From Polyangiaceae bacterium (lineage in GTDB: Bacteria; Myxococcota_A; Polyangia; Polyangiales; Polyangiaceae), in the NCBI GenBank assembly GCA_016712345.1, contig JADJRH010000011.1, positions 4,030,001 through 4,094,000 of the forward strand: 64,000 nucleotides of DNA, given 5' to 3'. Of the stretch, positions 35,615 to 45,749 are shown in pieces. The stretch's first letter is position 1, and the number at the start of each line of letters is the position of its first letter. Both the position numbers and the translations under genes were made by a program. Under the pieces are notes generated by a model, which saw nothing but the letters and a program-made list of their open reading frames with translations, did no database searches and was not told where the DNA came from.

Positions 35615-37588
35615 CTACGGCGGATCGCAGGTCGCATGACCGTCGATCAGCCCCGACGCGAAAAATTTCACGTATTGAGCGCGGGCTTCCTCCGAGAAGA
35701 TCAATTCGCCGTGGGTGGCTGTTTTTCCACCAATGGTTTGATACTGCGACATCACCGCGGTGGCGCCGTTGGGTAGATTCCCTTTCAGCGGCCCGGTGGT
35801 TTCAGGCAATCCAGATACGCTCACGAGCGCATTCATGTTCACAAGCCCTGCGGCGCGCGCCAAAAGTTCACTCGTTGAGTTGGGCACAATTGTATCGTTT
35901 ACAACTTCTTGAAGGAGCACATCGCGCGGCTCCCAACCTTCCACACCGGAAAGCGGTTCCAAGGTTCCATATCGCGCATAGTTGATAGGATCTCCCGGGT
36001 CGACAATCGCCTGGGTAGCCGCAAAAAATCTACCCAACGCCCCATCCGGTGTTCCCGCAGGTTTCAGCGCGTTCACAAGAATGCCAAACGTTCCAGAATC
36101 GCGCAGCAGCGTCATGAGTCCGGCGCCGCCCACATTCCAAACCGCGTGTTTCACCTCGGGCGCCAAAGCAAACAGCGTAGGCCCCTGAACCGACCCAAAC
36201 GAATGGCCGATATAGAGCATTTTTGAAACGTCCAGATCCGGCACCCCGTCGGGGGCCCCCACAGGAAGCAGATCCACGTCTTTCATCGACCCAATCAACC
36301 GCACCAATTCCAGTTGATCGCTCGCCATCTGCCGAAAGTTGTCGCGCGCCCGCTCAATATCAAAGTCCTGCGTTTCTTGGTCAATTCCAAAAAACCTGAA
36401 CGTTGCAACAATCGGCTTCGACGGGTCCACCGAGCGCGAACCATGCTCCGGCGAGTCGATTGAAAACACCGCCGCATTCAGGCCTTTCAGCCGTTCCGAT
36501 GTCCCCCAACTGCCGTCTTTGGTTCCACCCAGTCCGTGGGCGTACAAAACCACAGGTCGCTTTCCAATCTGTTTCGCATCTGAAAAAGCGAGAAACACCT
36601 CCAGCCCCACCTTCTTTTGAACCGTGGGAACCTTTCCTTCCTCCCCATGCCACTTCCCATCGTCGCCGCGGTACTCAGGTGTTTCAAAGACCGCACGAAA
36701 ACGCACTCTACCATCCGCGCCTTCGGGTGTTTCCACCGTCCAAGGTTCAAGCAACACGGGCGCGTTCAAAAGCCTCGCCTGCGCCGCAACCGCTGCAACC
36801 TCGTTGTGTACTGTTGCTGTTGTAAACACCGTCGCCAGCGAAATAGCTTCTGTTTTTACCCCCAGACTCTCTCCAATCACCCCAACCGCGGCCCTGACAT
36901 CGCCGGCATACTCCGACGAATCAAGCCCCGAGAGCACCGCCTCCATTTGCGGACTCCGGCCCACCTTCCCACCGTCGGCGGCTTTCAACTCCTGAGTCAG
37001 TACAAACGCGTATTTTCGGTTGGGTGAAAGCGGAATTGCCGGCTCAGCCAACAATGTGTACTCATCGGCCAGGTAATAATCGTCTTTCGCCTGAGCCCAC
37101 CACCTGGGTAAAAGGGGCTGCGCCTTCCCCTTCTCCGGCGACATTTCGTCCACATCCACAAGCATAAACGGCGCATTCGACTGGGTATAATCAAACGCGT
37201 CACGGGGCTCATCCGTCACGGGTGGATCGGCCTCTTCGTCAACCACAATCCCATGAATGTCAATTGGACCGGTAAACCCCACCGCAACGCCGCCCACCGT
37301 TGAAAACCCGTTCTTAGAATTTAGGTGCGCCACTGTTTTTGAATAGCTGAGCGCCAGCGAATCCCCGGTATTGTGTACACCAATATCCAACCGCAGCCCG
37401 GTAGGGCTCGACGCATCCGCTATTGTGTACCTATTCGACGGAAACGGCACCAAAGCGGTTTCAGGCCCGTCGCCGTAGATGGCGTAGATCGAAGGCGGAT
37501 CTTCCTTTTCAGGCGGCGACTCTTCGTCGGAGCAACCCAGCCCGCAAAGGGCCAAACAAGCGAGAGGGACAAAAATAGAGCGGCGCAC
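35615..37588 (-). CDS. Alpha/beta-hydrolase lipoprotein
   Basis: 657 aa. Lipoprotein signal (GLGC, Cys19). The N-terminal ~300 residues are beta-rich (an Ig-like or virginiamycin-lyase-type region is possible, assignment uncertain). A C-terminal alpha/beta hydrolase domain follows, with PVVLYAHGLGGTKDGSWGTSERLKG before the nucleophile elbow YIGHSFGSVQG (GHSFG) and an acidic/His end (ATHGELIFSEEA). It may be an esterase or lipase displayed on the outer membrane. The nucleophile Ser is present; the exact charge-relay Asp was not assigned. Confidence 0.78.
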   Translation of the reverse strand: MRRSIFVPLACLALCGLGCSDEESPPEKEDPPSIYAIYGDGPETALVPFPSNRYTIADASSPTGLRLDIGVHNTGDSLALSYSKTVAHLNSKNGFSTVGGVAVGFTGPIDIHGIVVDEEADPPVTDEPRDAFDYTQSNAPFMLVDVDEMSPEKGKAQPLLPRWWAQAKDDYYLADEYTLLAEPAIPLSPNRKYAFVLTQELKAADGGKVGRSPQMEAVLSGLDSSEYAGDVRAAVGVIGESLGVKTEAISLATVFTTATVHNEVAAVAAQARLLNAPVLLEPWTVETPEGADGRVRFRAVFETPEYRGDDGKWHGEEGKVPTVQKKVGLEVFLAFSDAKQIGKRPVVLYAHGLGGTKDGSWGTSERLKGLNAAVFSIDSPEHGSRSVDPSKPIVATFRFFGIDQETQDFDIERARDNFRQMASDQLELVRLIGSMKDVDLLPVGAPDGVPDLDVSKMLYIGHSFGSVQGPTLFALAPEVKHAVWNVGGAGLMTLLRDSGTFGILVNALKPAGTPDGALGRFFAATQAIVDPGDPINYARYGTLEPLSGVEGWEPRDVLLQEVVNDTIVPNSTSELLARAAGLVNMNALVSVSGLPETTGPLKGNLPNGATAVMSQYQTIGGKTATHGELIFSEEARAQYVKFFASGLIDGHATCDPP

Positions 37589-37679
37589 CGAGCGAGAATA
37601 TCCGTGATCCGCCGCCGTTGAAACGCCGCTGAGTTCCAGAGTGGGGAACCGGCGGGCACGCTGCCGCTACCAATCGGAA

Positions 37680-38495
37680 CTATTCTTCTTCGGCGTCTCT
37701 GACAACCACCTTGGTTTTCGGCGGGTCGACAATAAACGTTACAAGTCGCTCTTTCGCCTCAAAATCCTGACGGTATAAAACCGCCGAACGCCTGTATTTG
37801 AAGGGCCCAATGCGCACTCGATGCCATAGTCCGCGGCCCTTCACCTGCGCCGGTTCCACATACGCTTTGTGACCGCGCCGCCGGAGCGCCGTAGCAAAAC
37901 CTTCCGCTTCCGCCTGGGTTTTAAACGACGAAACTTGGAGTTGAAAACCGCCCGGCGTGCCCGCGGGTGACGCTTCCGTGCCGTCCTCGCGCGCAACGTA
38001 TTTGGCCATTGCACCAAGCGTGTCGCTCTTCGCTGTCTGCCTCTCGGGAGTGAGAACATGCTGCGCGGGAAGAGGCATCACCGGAAGCCTGTCCGCCGCC
38101 GCGGGAGGTTCCGTGGGTACACCCGGCGCAAGCGCCCCCGTCGCGTTTGCCGAAGCCGCTGAAACCGGATCGCGCACCGCTTCGAGCGCGGTGGTCTGCT
38201 TTCGATCACTCAGCATTGACGGAAACGTCACTTCTTGGCCGAGTCCCTCATTCTTCTTTTCCTGGCCCGCCGGCCGACTCTTCGCCACCAGATCTCCCAA
38301 CGGGTCCGTTGCAACGGGCTTGGGCGGAGCCGGAGCGCGAAGCAACGCAATCGCCGCGGCCACAATGCACGCGCCTCCGAGAGAAGCGAGCACCAGAGCA
38401 CCCAGGCGACTGGGACGAGGTTCGTGATCAGACTCCTGAATCTCGTCCAGATTGCGAACCGAAGCCGTATCGAGCGAATCGCGATTTCCGCGCAT
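37680..38495 (-). CDS. SPOR-domain membrane protein
   Basis: 271 aa. Cytoplasmic N-terminus of about 30 residues, one transmembrane segment (about 31-52, LGALVLASLGGACIVAAAIALL), a ~130-residue disordered periplasmic linker, and a C-terminal SPOR domain (about 180-262, GGFQLQVSSFKTQAEAEGFATALRRRGHKAYVEPA ... RVRIGPFK). SPOR domains bind denuded peptidoglycan at division septa. The architecture is FtsN-like but the protein is not clearly FtsN. It lies ~90 nt upstream of the alpha/beta-hydrolase gene on the same strand. Confidence 0.82.
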   Translation of the reverse strand: MRGNRDSLDTASVRNLDEIQESDHEPRPSRLGALVLASLGGACIVAAAIALLRAPAPPKPVATDPLGDLVAKSRPAGQEKKNEGLGQEVTFPSMLSDRKQTTALEAVRDPVSAASANATGALAPGVPTEPPAAADRLPVMPLPAQHVLTPERQTAKSDTLGAMAKYVAREDGTEASPAGTPGGFQLQVSSFKTQAEAEGFATALRRRGHKAYVEPAQVKGRGLWHRVRIGPFKYRRSAVLYRQDFEAKERLVTFIVDPPKTKVVVRDAEEE

Positions 38496-38571
38496 GCCCC
38501 GGGTTTACATGCTCAAAAGCGGCACGTACAACTTTGTTGTTCACATACACCTACATGGACATTAATTGTCC

Positions 38572-39926
38572 TCATCCACCGGCCGCGCGCATCAATTGAG
38601 CCGCTTTCCACCGCGTTTCCAAAAGCTCTCGCTCAGGATCGCTGTCCGCAACAATCCCACCGCCGGTCCAATATTCGCCTTCATTTCCAGCCAAAACCAC
38701 AGTGCGAATCGCCATCGAAAGCACCATCCCGCCATCGTGGCGAACCATTCCAATGGCCCCGGTGTACAAACCGCGGCGTTTGGTTTCGAGCGTTGCGATC
38801 ACTTCCATCGCGCGCACTTTCGGGGCTCCTGTGACGCTTCCGCTCGGCACCATTGAAAGCAGCACTTCCGTGCGATCGATGTCGTCGCGCGCTTCGGCAC
38901 AAACGCGCGCGAGCCGATGAAACACGGTTCGATGGGCCACCACATGCGGCTGCTCTACCAACCGCACCGACCCCACTTTTGCGACCCGCCCCAGATCGTT
39001 GCGCTCCACATCCACAATCATCGACAGCTCGGCGCGCTCCTTCGGATCGGCGTCAAGTTCGGCGGCAAGCGCGCTGTCCGCCGCAAAGTGTACACCTCGC
39101 GGCCTTGTTCCTTTAATGGGTTCAGTCACCAGCCGCCCAAACGTTCCCGGCGTTTTCCCCGGTTCCGCCGCAAGCAATAACTCGGGTGTTGTCGACACAA
39201 TCGTTGTGTCTCCCAGCGCGAGCATCGACGAAAAAGGCGACGGCGCCGCTTTTGAAAGCCTTTGGTAGAGCGCCCACGGCGAGCCTTTTTGAGCGCCACC
39301 CGAAGCCGCCGCGCCAAGTTCACCTGATACAAATCCCCCTGCAAAATGAGCAAACGCGCCGCCGTCACGCGCTCTTTGTGCCAGTCGGGAGGGTCGTCGT
39401 CGCTCACCTCCAACTCAAACTCCTCCGCTGCGTTCAAATGCTCCGGCAAACTTCGAACAGCGCGCGCAAACCGTTCCGCCGCCGCTCGATCCTGACCGAC
39501 GCAAAATGCGGTGCCCAGCTCGTGATCGATCACAACGCACGCCGGATACCGAAACCACAACGGCTTTGAAACAAGCGCTTCCGGTCGGGAATCGCTCGGC
39601 ACATAGCGCTTTCGCTCCAGCGACCGCCGCGCTTCATAAGGCACGATCCCCACCCAACGGGGCGCCCGAAAAAGGTTTTGCCCAAATCCAAATCGCCCGT
39701 CAAACGCCTCATTTCTTTCGTCTTCGCCAAACGGATCGATCGCGTTTGTGTACGCATCTGGATCCGCCGCTACAAACGAAAATCGCGACCACTCTCCGCC
39801 CTCCGCGTCGGTGGCCCCCAAAAGCACAACACTCTTGTGTCCCCGCATTTCAAGGCCGCGCGCGATCGCCTCGGCGTTGGGTGAAACAGGCAGGGCAATC
39901 CCGGTGAGCACGCCTTGGGCTACCAC
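38572..39926 (-). pseudogene. pabB: Aminodeoxychorismate synthase component I (PabB), frameshifted
   Basis: The C-terminal chorismate-binding half (frame ending 38572) has PIKGTRPRG, the PIKGT lysine that distinguishes PabB from TrpE (PIAGT), plus LSMIVDVERNDLGRV, SGSVTGAPKVRAME and YTGAIG. The N-terminal half lies in another frame up to about 39926, with GDLYQVNLARRLRVAL. One extra base in the A5 run of the minus strand (T5 at 39286-39290) gives RVALKKGSPWALYQRLSKAAPSPFSSM and a normal PabB. Since the enzyme is needed for folate, a sequencing or assembly error is more likely than loss. GTG 39926 is an uncertain start. Confidence 0.8.
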
Positions 39927-40012
39927 GAAATGCCCGCACGGCGGCACGGTCTTCGTTCGAACACGTGCGCAAACCTTCCCACTCGCAAAGGCCCGGTGGT
40001 AGTACCCGCCTG

Positions 40013-41446
40013 GTGTTCTTTCGCGCACCCAACTTGCAACGCACCGGCGCGCACCGCGGCAAACCCCTCGCTCAAAAAGCCGCGAAGCTTGTGTACGCAT
40101 CGGCGCTGACTGTTTTTGTCGCGGCCTGTTCATCTGAAGGGCGCGTGGTCAACATCGACATCACGGTCGGCCACGAAACCAACGCCATGACTGTCAGCCC
40201 TCCGGTTGAAAACGTTGTCGTCAAAGGAGTCCCCTGCGCTTCGTGCACCGCCGACGCCATCCAGGCAGAAGCCGCGCCCGGCGGAACACTCGACTTCGGT
40301 GAAGTGGATGAAACGGCTGCGTACACATTTGAAGTCACCGGTTTCGACGCTTCCAACAATCCCGTTCTGCGCGGCCGCTCCCTCGGTGGAATTGTCCTCG
40401 GGCAACTCGCCTCCGACACATTTTCGGTGTTTGCGCAGCGGCTCGGCGGTTGGTCGCGCCCCCCCGGATCCATCGGCCGCACTCACATGGAAGCGCCCAC
40501 CGTTACCGTCGGTGAGCGCTATTTGTTTTTAACCGGCGGAAACCCCGGCAGCGACGCAACCCAAATCGAAGAGTACGATCTTCTTTCATGGGCAGGTATC
40601 CAAGGTACAGAAACCTTCCCATTTGCGGCTCAAACGCTCTGGTCCGATATTTCCGCCGTTCTAGCTCTCGGCGCTCCCAACACCGATGAAGCCGTTCAAC
40701 TCGATGCCGACGGTTTTTTTGCGCCGGCTCTGCCCGCCGATCTTACCTCCTTCGGTGAAGTGGCGGGAGGTTCTGTTGTCACGTCTCCAAATCGGGTGTT
40801 TATCGTCGGCGCCAGCCGACCTGACAGTCCAACCGATGCGGTGCTCGACATCGATCTGACCAACGAAAACGCTGTCACTGTCCGGCGCCTCAACTCTCCC
40901 CGAGCCGGTGCCACCGCGGCCTGGCTTGCCGACGTTGGGTTGGTTGTCATCGGCGGAAGCAACACCGCACCGGGCGTTGAAGTGCTCGCTGAATCGGCCG
41001 CAAAATTCGCCATTCGCGACTTTCCACCCGATCCAACGGTAGGCGCCGCCGCCACGCGAGGATCGGTAGAAACCTTACTCCTCGTCATGGGTGGAACCAA
41101 CGGTGGTGCCCCGGCAAACACGCGCGCGATCGACCCGCGTTGCACCAGCGCATGCGCCGGCGAAGATCTGCCCAACCTTACCCTTCCCGTCGCGTTGCGC
41201 CGCACCGCGGCTTTTTTTGCCGACACCGGCAAGCTCATCGTTGTCGGGGACGAAACCGAGGGTGACGGCCTCACACGAACGTTCTTGTTGGATGACCTGA
41301 AAAATACCCTGGTTGAAATGCCCCTCCGCGAACCCCGAAAAGGCGCCTCCTCGGTGGCAACACCCAACGGTGCACTTGCCCTATGGGGCGGCTCTCATCC
41401 CGACGGATCGCCCGCCCTCACAGTTGAAATGTTTTTTCCTGAATAG
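40013..41446 (+). CDS. Beta-propeller (kelch-like) lipoprotein
   Basis: 477 aa if started at GTG 40013 (other in-frame starts at 39965 and a TTG at 40034). Lipobox VAAC (acylated Cys39 from this start). After a domain with CASCTADAIQ and a beta-sandwich-like region, the body has kelch or propeller-like blades such as VGERYLFLTGG, VVIGGSNTAPGVEVL and LIVVGDETEGDGLTRTFLLDD. No catalytic motif. Its last 29 bp overlap the 3' end of the converging nucleotidyltransferase. Confidence 0.72.
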   Translation: MFFRAPNLQRTGAHRGKPLAQKAAKLVYASALTVFVAACSSEGRVVNIDITVGHETNAMTVSPPVENVVVKGVPCASCTADAIQAEAAPGGTLDFGEVDETAAYTFEVTGFDASNNPVLRGRSLGGIVLGQLASDTFSVFAQRLGGWSRPPGSIGRTHMEAPTVTVGERYLFLTGGNPGSDATQIEEYDLLSWAGIQGTETFPFAAQTLWSDISAVLALGAPNTDEAVQLDADGFFAPALPADLTSFGEVAGGSVVTSPNRVFIVGASRPDSPTDAVLDIDLTNENAVTVRRLNSPRAGATAAWLADVGLVVIGGSNTAPGVEVLAESAAKFAIRDFPPDPTVGAAATRGSVETLLLVMGGTNGGAPANTRAIDPRCTSACAGEDLPNLTLPVALRRTAAFFADTGKLIVVGDETEGDGLTRTFLLDDLKNTLVEMPLREPRKGASSVATPNGALALWGGSHPDGSPALTVEMFFPE

Positions 41447-42314
41447 CCACCACCCGCCCTTCGGTCGTTATTACCGACCTTGAAAGCGGAGCGGTCGCAA
41501 CCGCACCCGGCCAAACAATACAATCTACCAACCCACCTTCCCCGTCCACACGGGCACCTTTTCCAACAATGCTCCCCTCCACCTTCACCCGTTGACTCAC
41601 GTGCGCAGTTGGGTGAACATACCCACTCGGGTGGTACTTTTCCAACCAGCGTTTGTTGGCGTTCAGGTAGCTCTCCAGCGAGCCGATATCTTCCCACGTT
41701 TGGGTTGTAAAATGCACATCTACCCATCGGCCCCGGCGCAGCCACGGCAACACGCCTTCGCCTATCAAACACCCCGGAATGGGCAAGGTCGCCCGAAATT
41801 CCGGTCCCAACACACTCACTCCCAAAAAGTCTCCCCCTTGAACTTCCACCCCAAACGTTTCCCCCCTCAGTCGAACTACCTTCCCATCGGCTCCCACCCC
41901 AAGAGTTCCGTCACCGCACGGTCGTGGAAAGGCCACAAGAGTCACCTCACCGCGACACTTGGGCAGCAACGCCTCCACATTCAGATCCACCAGAATATCC
42001 CCATTCCAAACCACAACCAACCCATCTCCCAAAAACGCCGACGCGTTTGCCACTCCGCCCCCGGTACCGAGAATTTCCACTTCGGTAACAATGGTCAGAT
42101 CCATAGAAAACAAACTCAAAATATCCTTTGAAAAAGCTTCTCCCTTGTGATGAGTGTTCACCACAAGCCTGTCTATGCCAGCTCGACGCAGCTGCTCCAC
42201 AATGGGGTAGATCGCGGGCTTGTCACCCACCCAAACAAGGGGTTTTGGCAACTCGAAAGTCAGCGGTCTGAGCCTCGTTCCGTAACCTGCCGCCAGGATC
42301 ATTGCCGCTGCCAT
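41418..42314 (-). CDS. Sugar-nucleotidyltransferase (NDP-sugar pyrophosphorylase family)
   Basis: 298 aa. The N-terminal nucleotidyltransferase signature is LAAGYGTRLRPLT (7-19) with Lys24 in PKPLV, then VVVWNGDILVD holding the metal-binding Asp. The C-terminal quarter has a few left-handed-helix-like residues (VHPTAHVSQRVKVEGSIVGKGARV). It resembles MurU/mannose-1-phosphate guanylyltransferase-like enzymes that make nucleotide sugars for cell-surface or peptidoglycan recycling. The substrate cannot be read. Convergent with the propeller lipoprotein. Confidence 0.87.
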   Translation of the reverse strand: MAAAMILAAGYGTRLRPLTFELPKPLVWVGDKPAIYPIVEQLRRAGIDRLVVNTHHKGEAFSKDILSLFSMDLTIVTEVEILGTGGGVANASAFLGDGLVVVWNGDILVDLNVEALLPKCRGEVTLVAFPRPCGDGTLGVGADGKVVRLRGETFGVEVQGGDFLGVSVLGPEFRATLPIPGCLIGEGVLPWLRRGRWVDVHFTTQTWEDIGSLESYLNANKRWLEKYHPSGYVHPTAHVSQRVKVEGSIVGKGARVDGEGGLVDCIVWPGAVATAPLSRSVITTEGRVVAIQEKTFQL

Positions 42315-42391
42315 GCCACTGCCTTAACCCTCCTCCACAAATCGAGGCAAGAAATTGGCCCAACACTTCGCGCGTGTGCTAGGGCCGAGCC

Positions 42392-42913
42392 GTGCTCGAA
42401 AACAAGGGTAAAAGGCTTTATGCCTCTGCGGTATTTGTAGGCTTCGGAGCCCTCGTTTCGGGCCTTTTTCACACAGGGTGCGGACCACAACCCGTGGGTG
42501 TCGAGTCGTGTCGCAAGATCGAAACGGCTCGTTGCGAGGGAGCTGTTCAGTGCGGTTTCACCGAAGACCAGGTGAAAGACTGCAAACTTCTCTACCATGA
42601 CCAGTGCCTCCACGGCATTGAAAACGCCGAACATCGCCCCACCGAAGCTGAGACCGAAGCCTGCGTTGCGGCGGTAGAATCCGCATCCCAATGTGCCGCT
42701 TCAGGCGCCCTTACCATGGAAGGTTGTAAAGGCGCCAACGTGATTTCAGGTGCCGAGTCGCGAACCCCCTGCGAGATCATTATCTCCTTCGCCCACGAAC
42801 TTTCGGCGTGCTCGTTCGCCAAAGCCGAAGAAGGTGAAGGCGGCAGCGGTGGCTCCGGCGGCAGCGGTGGTACAGCTGGCACCGGAGGATCCGGCGGGGG
42901 CGGCTCCGGTTAA
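42392..42913 (+). CDS. Cys-rich lipoprotein with C-terminal Gly/Ser tail
   Basis: 173 aa from GTG 42392. Signal peptide with acylated Cys30 (FHTGC), then a ~110-residue domain with eight or more Cys (SCRKIETARCEGAVQCGF, KDCKLLYHDQCLHGI, EACVAAVESASQCAASG, MEGCKG) and a tail of GGSGGSGG repeats. Reminiscent of other myxobacterial disulfide-rich lipoproteins. No enzyme motif. The Gly/Ser repeats at the end rather than after the lipid anchor are unusual. Confidence 0.75.
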   Translation: MLENKGKRLYASAVFVGFGALVSGLFHTGCGPQPVGVESCRKIETARCEGAVQCGFTEDQVKDCKLLYHDQCLHGIENAEHRPTEAETEACVAAVESASQCAASGALTMEGCKGANVISGAESRTPCEIIISFAHELSACSFAKAEEGEGGSGGSGGSGGTAGTGGSGGGGSG

Positions 42914-43000
42914 CCCCTCCCCAACGTCGGCGCATCATGGTAAGGTGGTTCCGCTTCGCCGCGGGCTATTCTTTTGCTTCATGCGGCGGAGGAGGCAACC

Positions 43001-44446
43001 ATGAAACGTTTGCAAAGTTGTGTATTGCCCGCGGTACTTTTGGCCGTGGTGGGGTGTGACGGCGGAACCGGTACGGGTGGAAGCGGCGGAACCGGAGGGT
43101 CCGGTGGATCGGGCGGCTCCACGACCACTTCCACAACGGTAACCTCGTCCACAACGAGCAGCACCAGCACCGGCACTCCCACTATTGCAAACTGTGAAAA
43201 CGGCACCGAACTCGTGTTTGGTCAGGCCATGATTGGAGGCCTCGACAACGCGGGGCAAGAAGACTTTTTCCGGTTTGAAGGCCTGAAGGGCCAGGTTCTT
43301 TTCATTGAGATCGATGCCCAAGACATCGACCAGGTCACGTTCGATCCCACCTATATTGATACAACGGTCACCCTTGTTGATATCAACGGCGATCGCATCG
43401 CACAAAACGACAATCCCACAGAGTTTACCTCGGCCGACAGCCGGCTTTATACCATCCTTCCCGCCGACGGAACGTATTGCGTCAAGGTGTCCGAGTGTTG
43501 GACAGCCAAAGCCAACCCAGGCAGCCAGTGTCTTGAACCGCAGGAAAAAACAAGCACCTACTACGAACTTTACGTTTTTGAACTGATCGACGACGGCCCC
43601 GGTGACGCCAATACGAGCGACCCGGAAGGCGGAAATGATCCCATGTCCGCCACCACGGTCGACTTTGTACAAGCCGACGACGGAAGCTATTTCACAGGGT
43701 ATATCTGGGGATATTATGAAACTGAAACCGACATCGATGTGTACTCCATGACCCTCCCGGCAGATCTACCCGTCAGCGTCGGCGCCCGTTCCGCCGGGAG
43801 CGTCGCAACGTTCCCCACTGGAGTTTCAGGCAACGGATCCACAAGCCCCACCGGTGACATCTTGATATTCGACCCGGCTATACCTGACATCCCCATCGCC
43901 AGAATCGACCCAGGTCAATCCGACCAAATTCGGGCACCTTTAGAACTCGACAAAGAGTATTGGCTCTTCGTCAATCGCGCCCCGGGCGCCAAAGAAGAAA
44001 ACGATTTCTATATTGTTTCAGCCCGTCCCACGTGGGGAAACCCGGTTGAAACCGACGACATGAACAACTCCTCTTTTGCCACGGCCGAAATCATCGATTT
44101 CTCCGACGGGGACAGCGCTTTCGTCGAGGGTGACCTCATCCCCATCACCGACGTTGACCATTTCAAGGTCGACGTACCTGGAGGCCAAACGCTCGTCACC
44201 GCGGTGTGCGGCGCACGCACGCAGGGCTCCGGTCTTCGCCAAATGAAAATTACACTTCTCGGCGAAGATGGAATGGCTCTCAGCGCCGCCGCCAGCGACA
44301 TCGAAACAGCCACCCAACTTGCCTACGTGCAAGACGTGCCCATCGGCAACAACGCCACGGTAGTGCTCAAAGTCGAGGCGCCCACCCAGGCGGCCGACAC
44401 CAGCGGTTCATATTACCAGTGTGGCGTACACTTCTCCTCGCCCTAA
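43001..44446 (+). CDS. Lipoprotein with PPC-type beta domains
   Basis: 481 aa from ATG 43001, with GGAGG eight bases upstream. Lipobox VVGC (Cys19), Gly/Ser/Thr linker, then beta-sandwich repeats: ENGTELVFGQAMIGGLDNAGQEDFFRFEGLKGQVLFIEIDAQD resembles bacterial pre-peptidase C-terminal (PPC) domains, with a second copy near DVDHFKVDVPGGQTLVTAVC. The Asp/Gly-rich segments suggest calcium binding. No protease domain is present. Probably a surface-exposed adhesin-like or accessory protein. Confidence 0.78.
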   Translation: MKRLQSCVLPAVLLAVVGCDGGTGTGGSGGTGGSGGSGGSTTTSTTVTSSTTSSTSTGTPTIANCENGTELVFGQAMIGGLDNAGQEDFFRFEGLKGQVLFIEIDAQDIDQVTFDPTYIDTTVTLVDINGDRIAQNDNPTEFTSADSRLYTILPADGTYCVKVSECWTAKANPGSQCLEPQEKTSTYYELYVFELIDDGPGDANTSDPEGGNDPMSATTVDFVQADDGSYFTGYIWGYYETETDIDVYSMTLPADLPVSVGARSAGSVATFPTGVSGNGSTSPTGDILIFDPAIPDIPIARIDPGQSDQIRAPLELDKEYWLFVNRAPGAKEENDFYIVSARPTWGNPVETDDMNNSSFATAEIIDFSDGDSAFVEGDLIPITDVDHFKVDVPGGQTLVTAVCGARTQGSGLRQMKITLLGEDGMALSAAASDIETATQLAYVQDVPIGNNATVVLKVEAPTQAADTSGSYYQCGVHFSSP

Positions 44447-44546
44447 ACAAGCGATCGCAGCCACGCCGTACGCTTTCTTTGTCCCATTCTTGCACTTTCG
44501 TTTTTCGCACTGGCGTTGCGAGCGACACTGGACTAAAGCCCACCCC

Positions 44547-45710
44547 GTGCTTGCGCGTTGTTCACTCATCCCAGCCATGGTCCTCGTTTGCGGGACCATG
44601 GCCTGCGCTGAGATCACCGATTCCGTGGCCACCAGCGACGATGGAGCCAGCGGTGCGGCGTTGATCCTCCGCCCTGTCGAATTTCTGGGCGACACTCCAT
44701 GCAGCAACGCCCCCGGTGCCATGCGCTCGTACGTCGCAACGCTCACCGACCACACAGACCCAACGGTCGTTTTTACACTCCCGTCTTCCCTGCCAACCCC
44801 CTGCTCGCAGGGCATTCGGTTTGACGACATTGCGGCCGGCCACCTCTACTCGGTTGAAATCGATGGGTATGAACTACCCGCCACAGAACTTGGGCCGGAG
44901 GGGTGGTTTGACACCGCCAAAGAAACAATCAACTACGAAAGACTGCGCTCCGGCAGCCGCCACATGCAAGCCAAAGACGGCACCCTTCTCTCGCCGAGAT
45001 GGGTAACCGAGTGTGGCGCCACCGAAGAAACGCGCATTATCCCGGCGGCCTCCGGCACAAAACAAATCACCTCGTGTGACCCTCTGGCCGACCTGACACC
45101 CAACGCGGGCACCACGGCGGTGGTTGTCACCCCACAAAACAGCCTCGGCAGCCTTTCTTGTTCATCTGAAACCGAGAACGGCTTTGGGGTTGCCTCGTTT
45201 GACCTGATACCCCAAAACGGGCTGCCTTCCCTCCTCGGCGTTCCGTGCACCAAGCCCGCGTTTAGCCAAGTTTATACAGGTGATATTCTCGCCCCCGGAA
45301 GCATCGCCGAGTTTTTTGTCAACGCTTACAAAGAACAAGGCGGCACCGTAACGTGGGGTGCCACGTGCGCGGCCCTTGTGGTAAACGGCCTAACGGTTGA
45401 TGCCGCGTGTACACCGCTCTCCGATGAAGGCTCGGTACAAATTGATATCAAAGCCCTCCTCGCCCAGGTCGATGTCAAATGCAGCGGTGATATCTCCTCG
45501 TACGATGCAAGCCTCCAAAGCGGAGACCTAACCTTCAACAAGGCCGGCATTCCGTGCACAAATAACCTCTCATTTGGGCCGCTCGCGCCCGGTCCTGTCG
45601 CCGCTTTGGTAACGGTGCGCGCAGGTGATCAAACTGCGCTTTTCTCAGCCACTTGTTCGGGCAATGTTGAGCCCGGACGTGTTGCAAAAACAAGCTGTAT
45701 TCTAAACTAG
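44547..45710 (+). CDS. Lipoprotein, beta-rich, unknown function
   Basis: 387 aa from GTG 44547. The frame is open from 44421, but only this start gives a compact signal (lipobox TMAC, Cys20). The mature part is Cys-poor and beta-rich, with pieces such as VATLTDHTDPTVVFTLPSSLPTPC and ADLTPNAGTTAVVVTPQ. Several paired Cys may form disulfides. Not recognised. It ends 39 nt before gyrA. Downstream of the PPC lipoprotein, so the two may share a transcript. Confidence 0.72.
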   Translation: MLARCSLIPAMVLVCGTMACAEITDSVATSDDGASGAALILRPVEFLGDTPCSNAPGAMRSYVATLTDHTDPTVVFTLPSSLPTPCSQGIRFDDIAAGHLYSVEIDGYELPATELGPEGWFDTAKETINYERLRSGSRHMQAKDGTLLSPRWVTECGATEETRIIPAASGTKQITSCDPLADLTPNAGTTAVVVTPQNSLGSLSCSSETENGFGVASFDLIPQNGLPSLLGVPCTKPAFSQVYTGDILAPGSIAEFFVNAYKEQGGTVTWGATCAALVVNGLTVDAACTPLSDEGSVQIDIKALLAQVDVKCSGDISSYDASLQSGDLTFNKAGIPCTNNLSFGPLAPGPVAALVTVRAGDQTALFSATCSGNVEPGRVAKTSCILN

Positions 45711-45749
45711 AAACTCAATTGCCCCAAGGGTACTGCCACTCTCCGTAAC

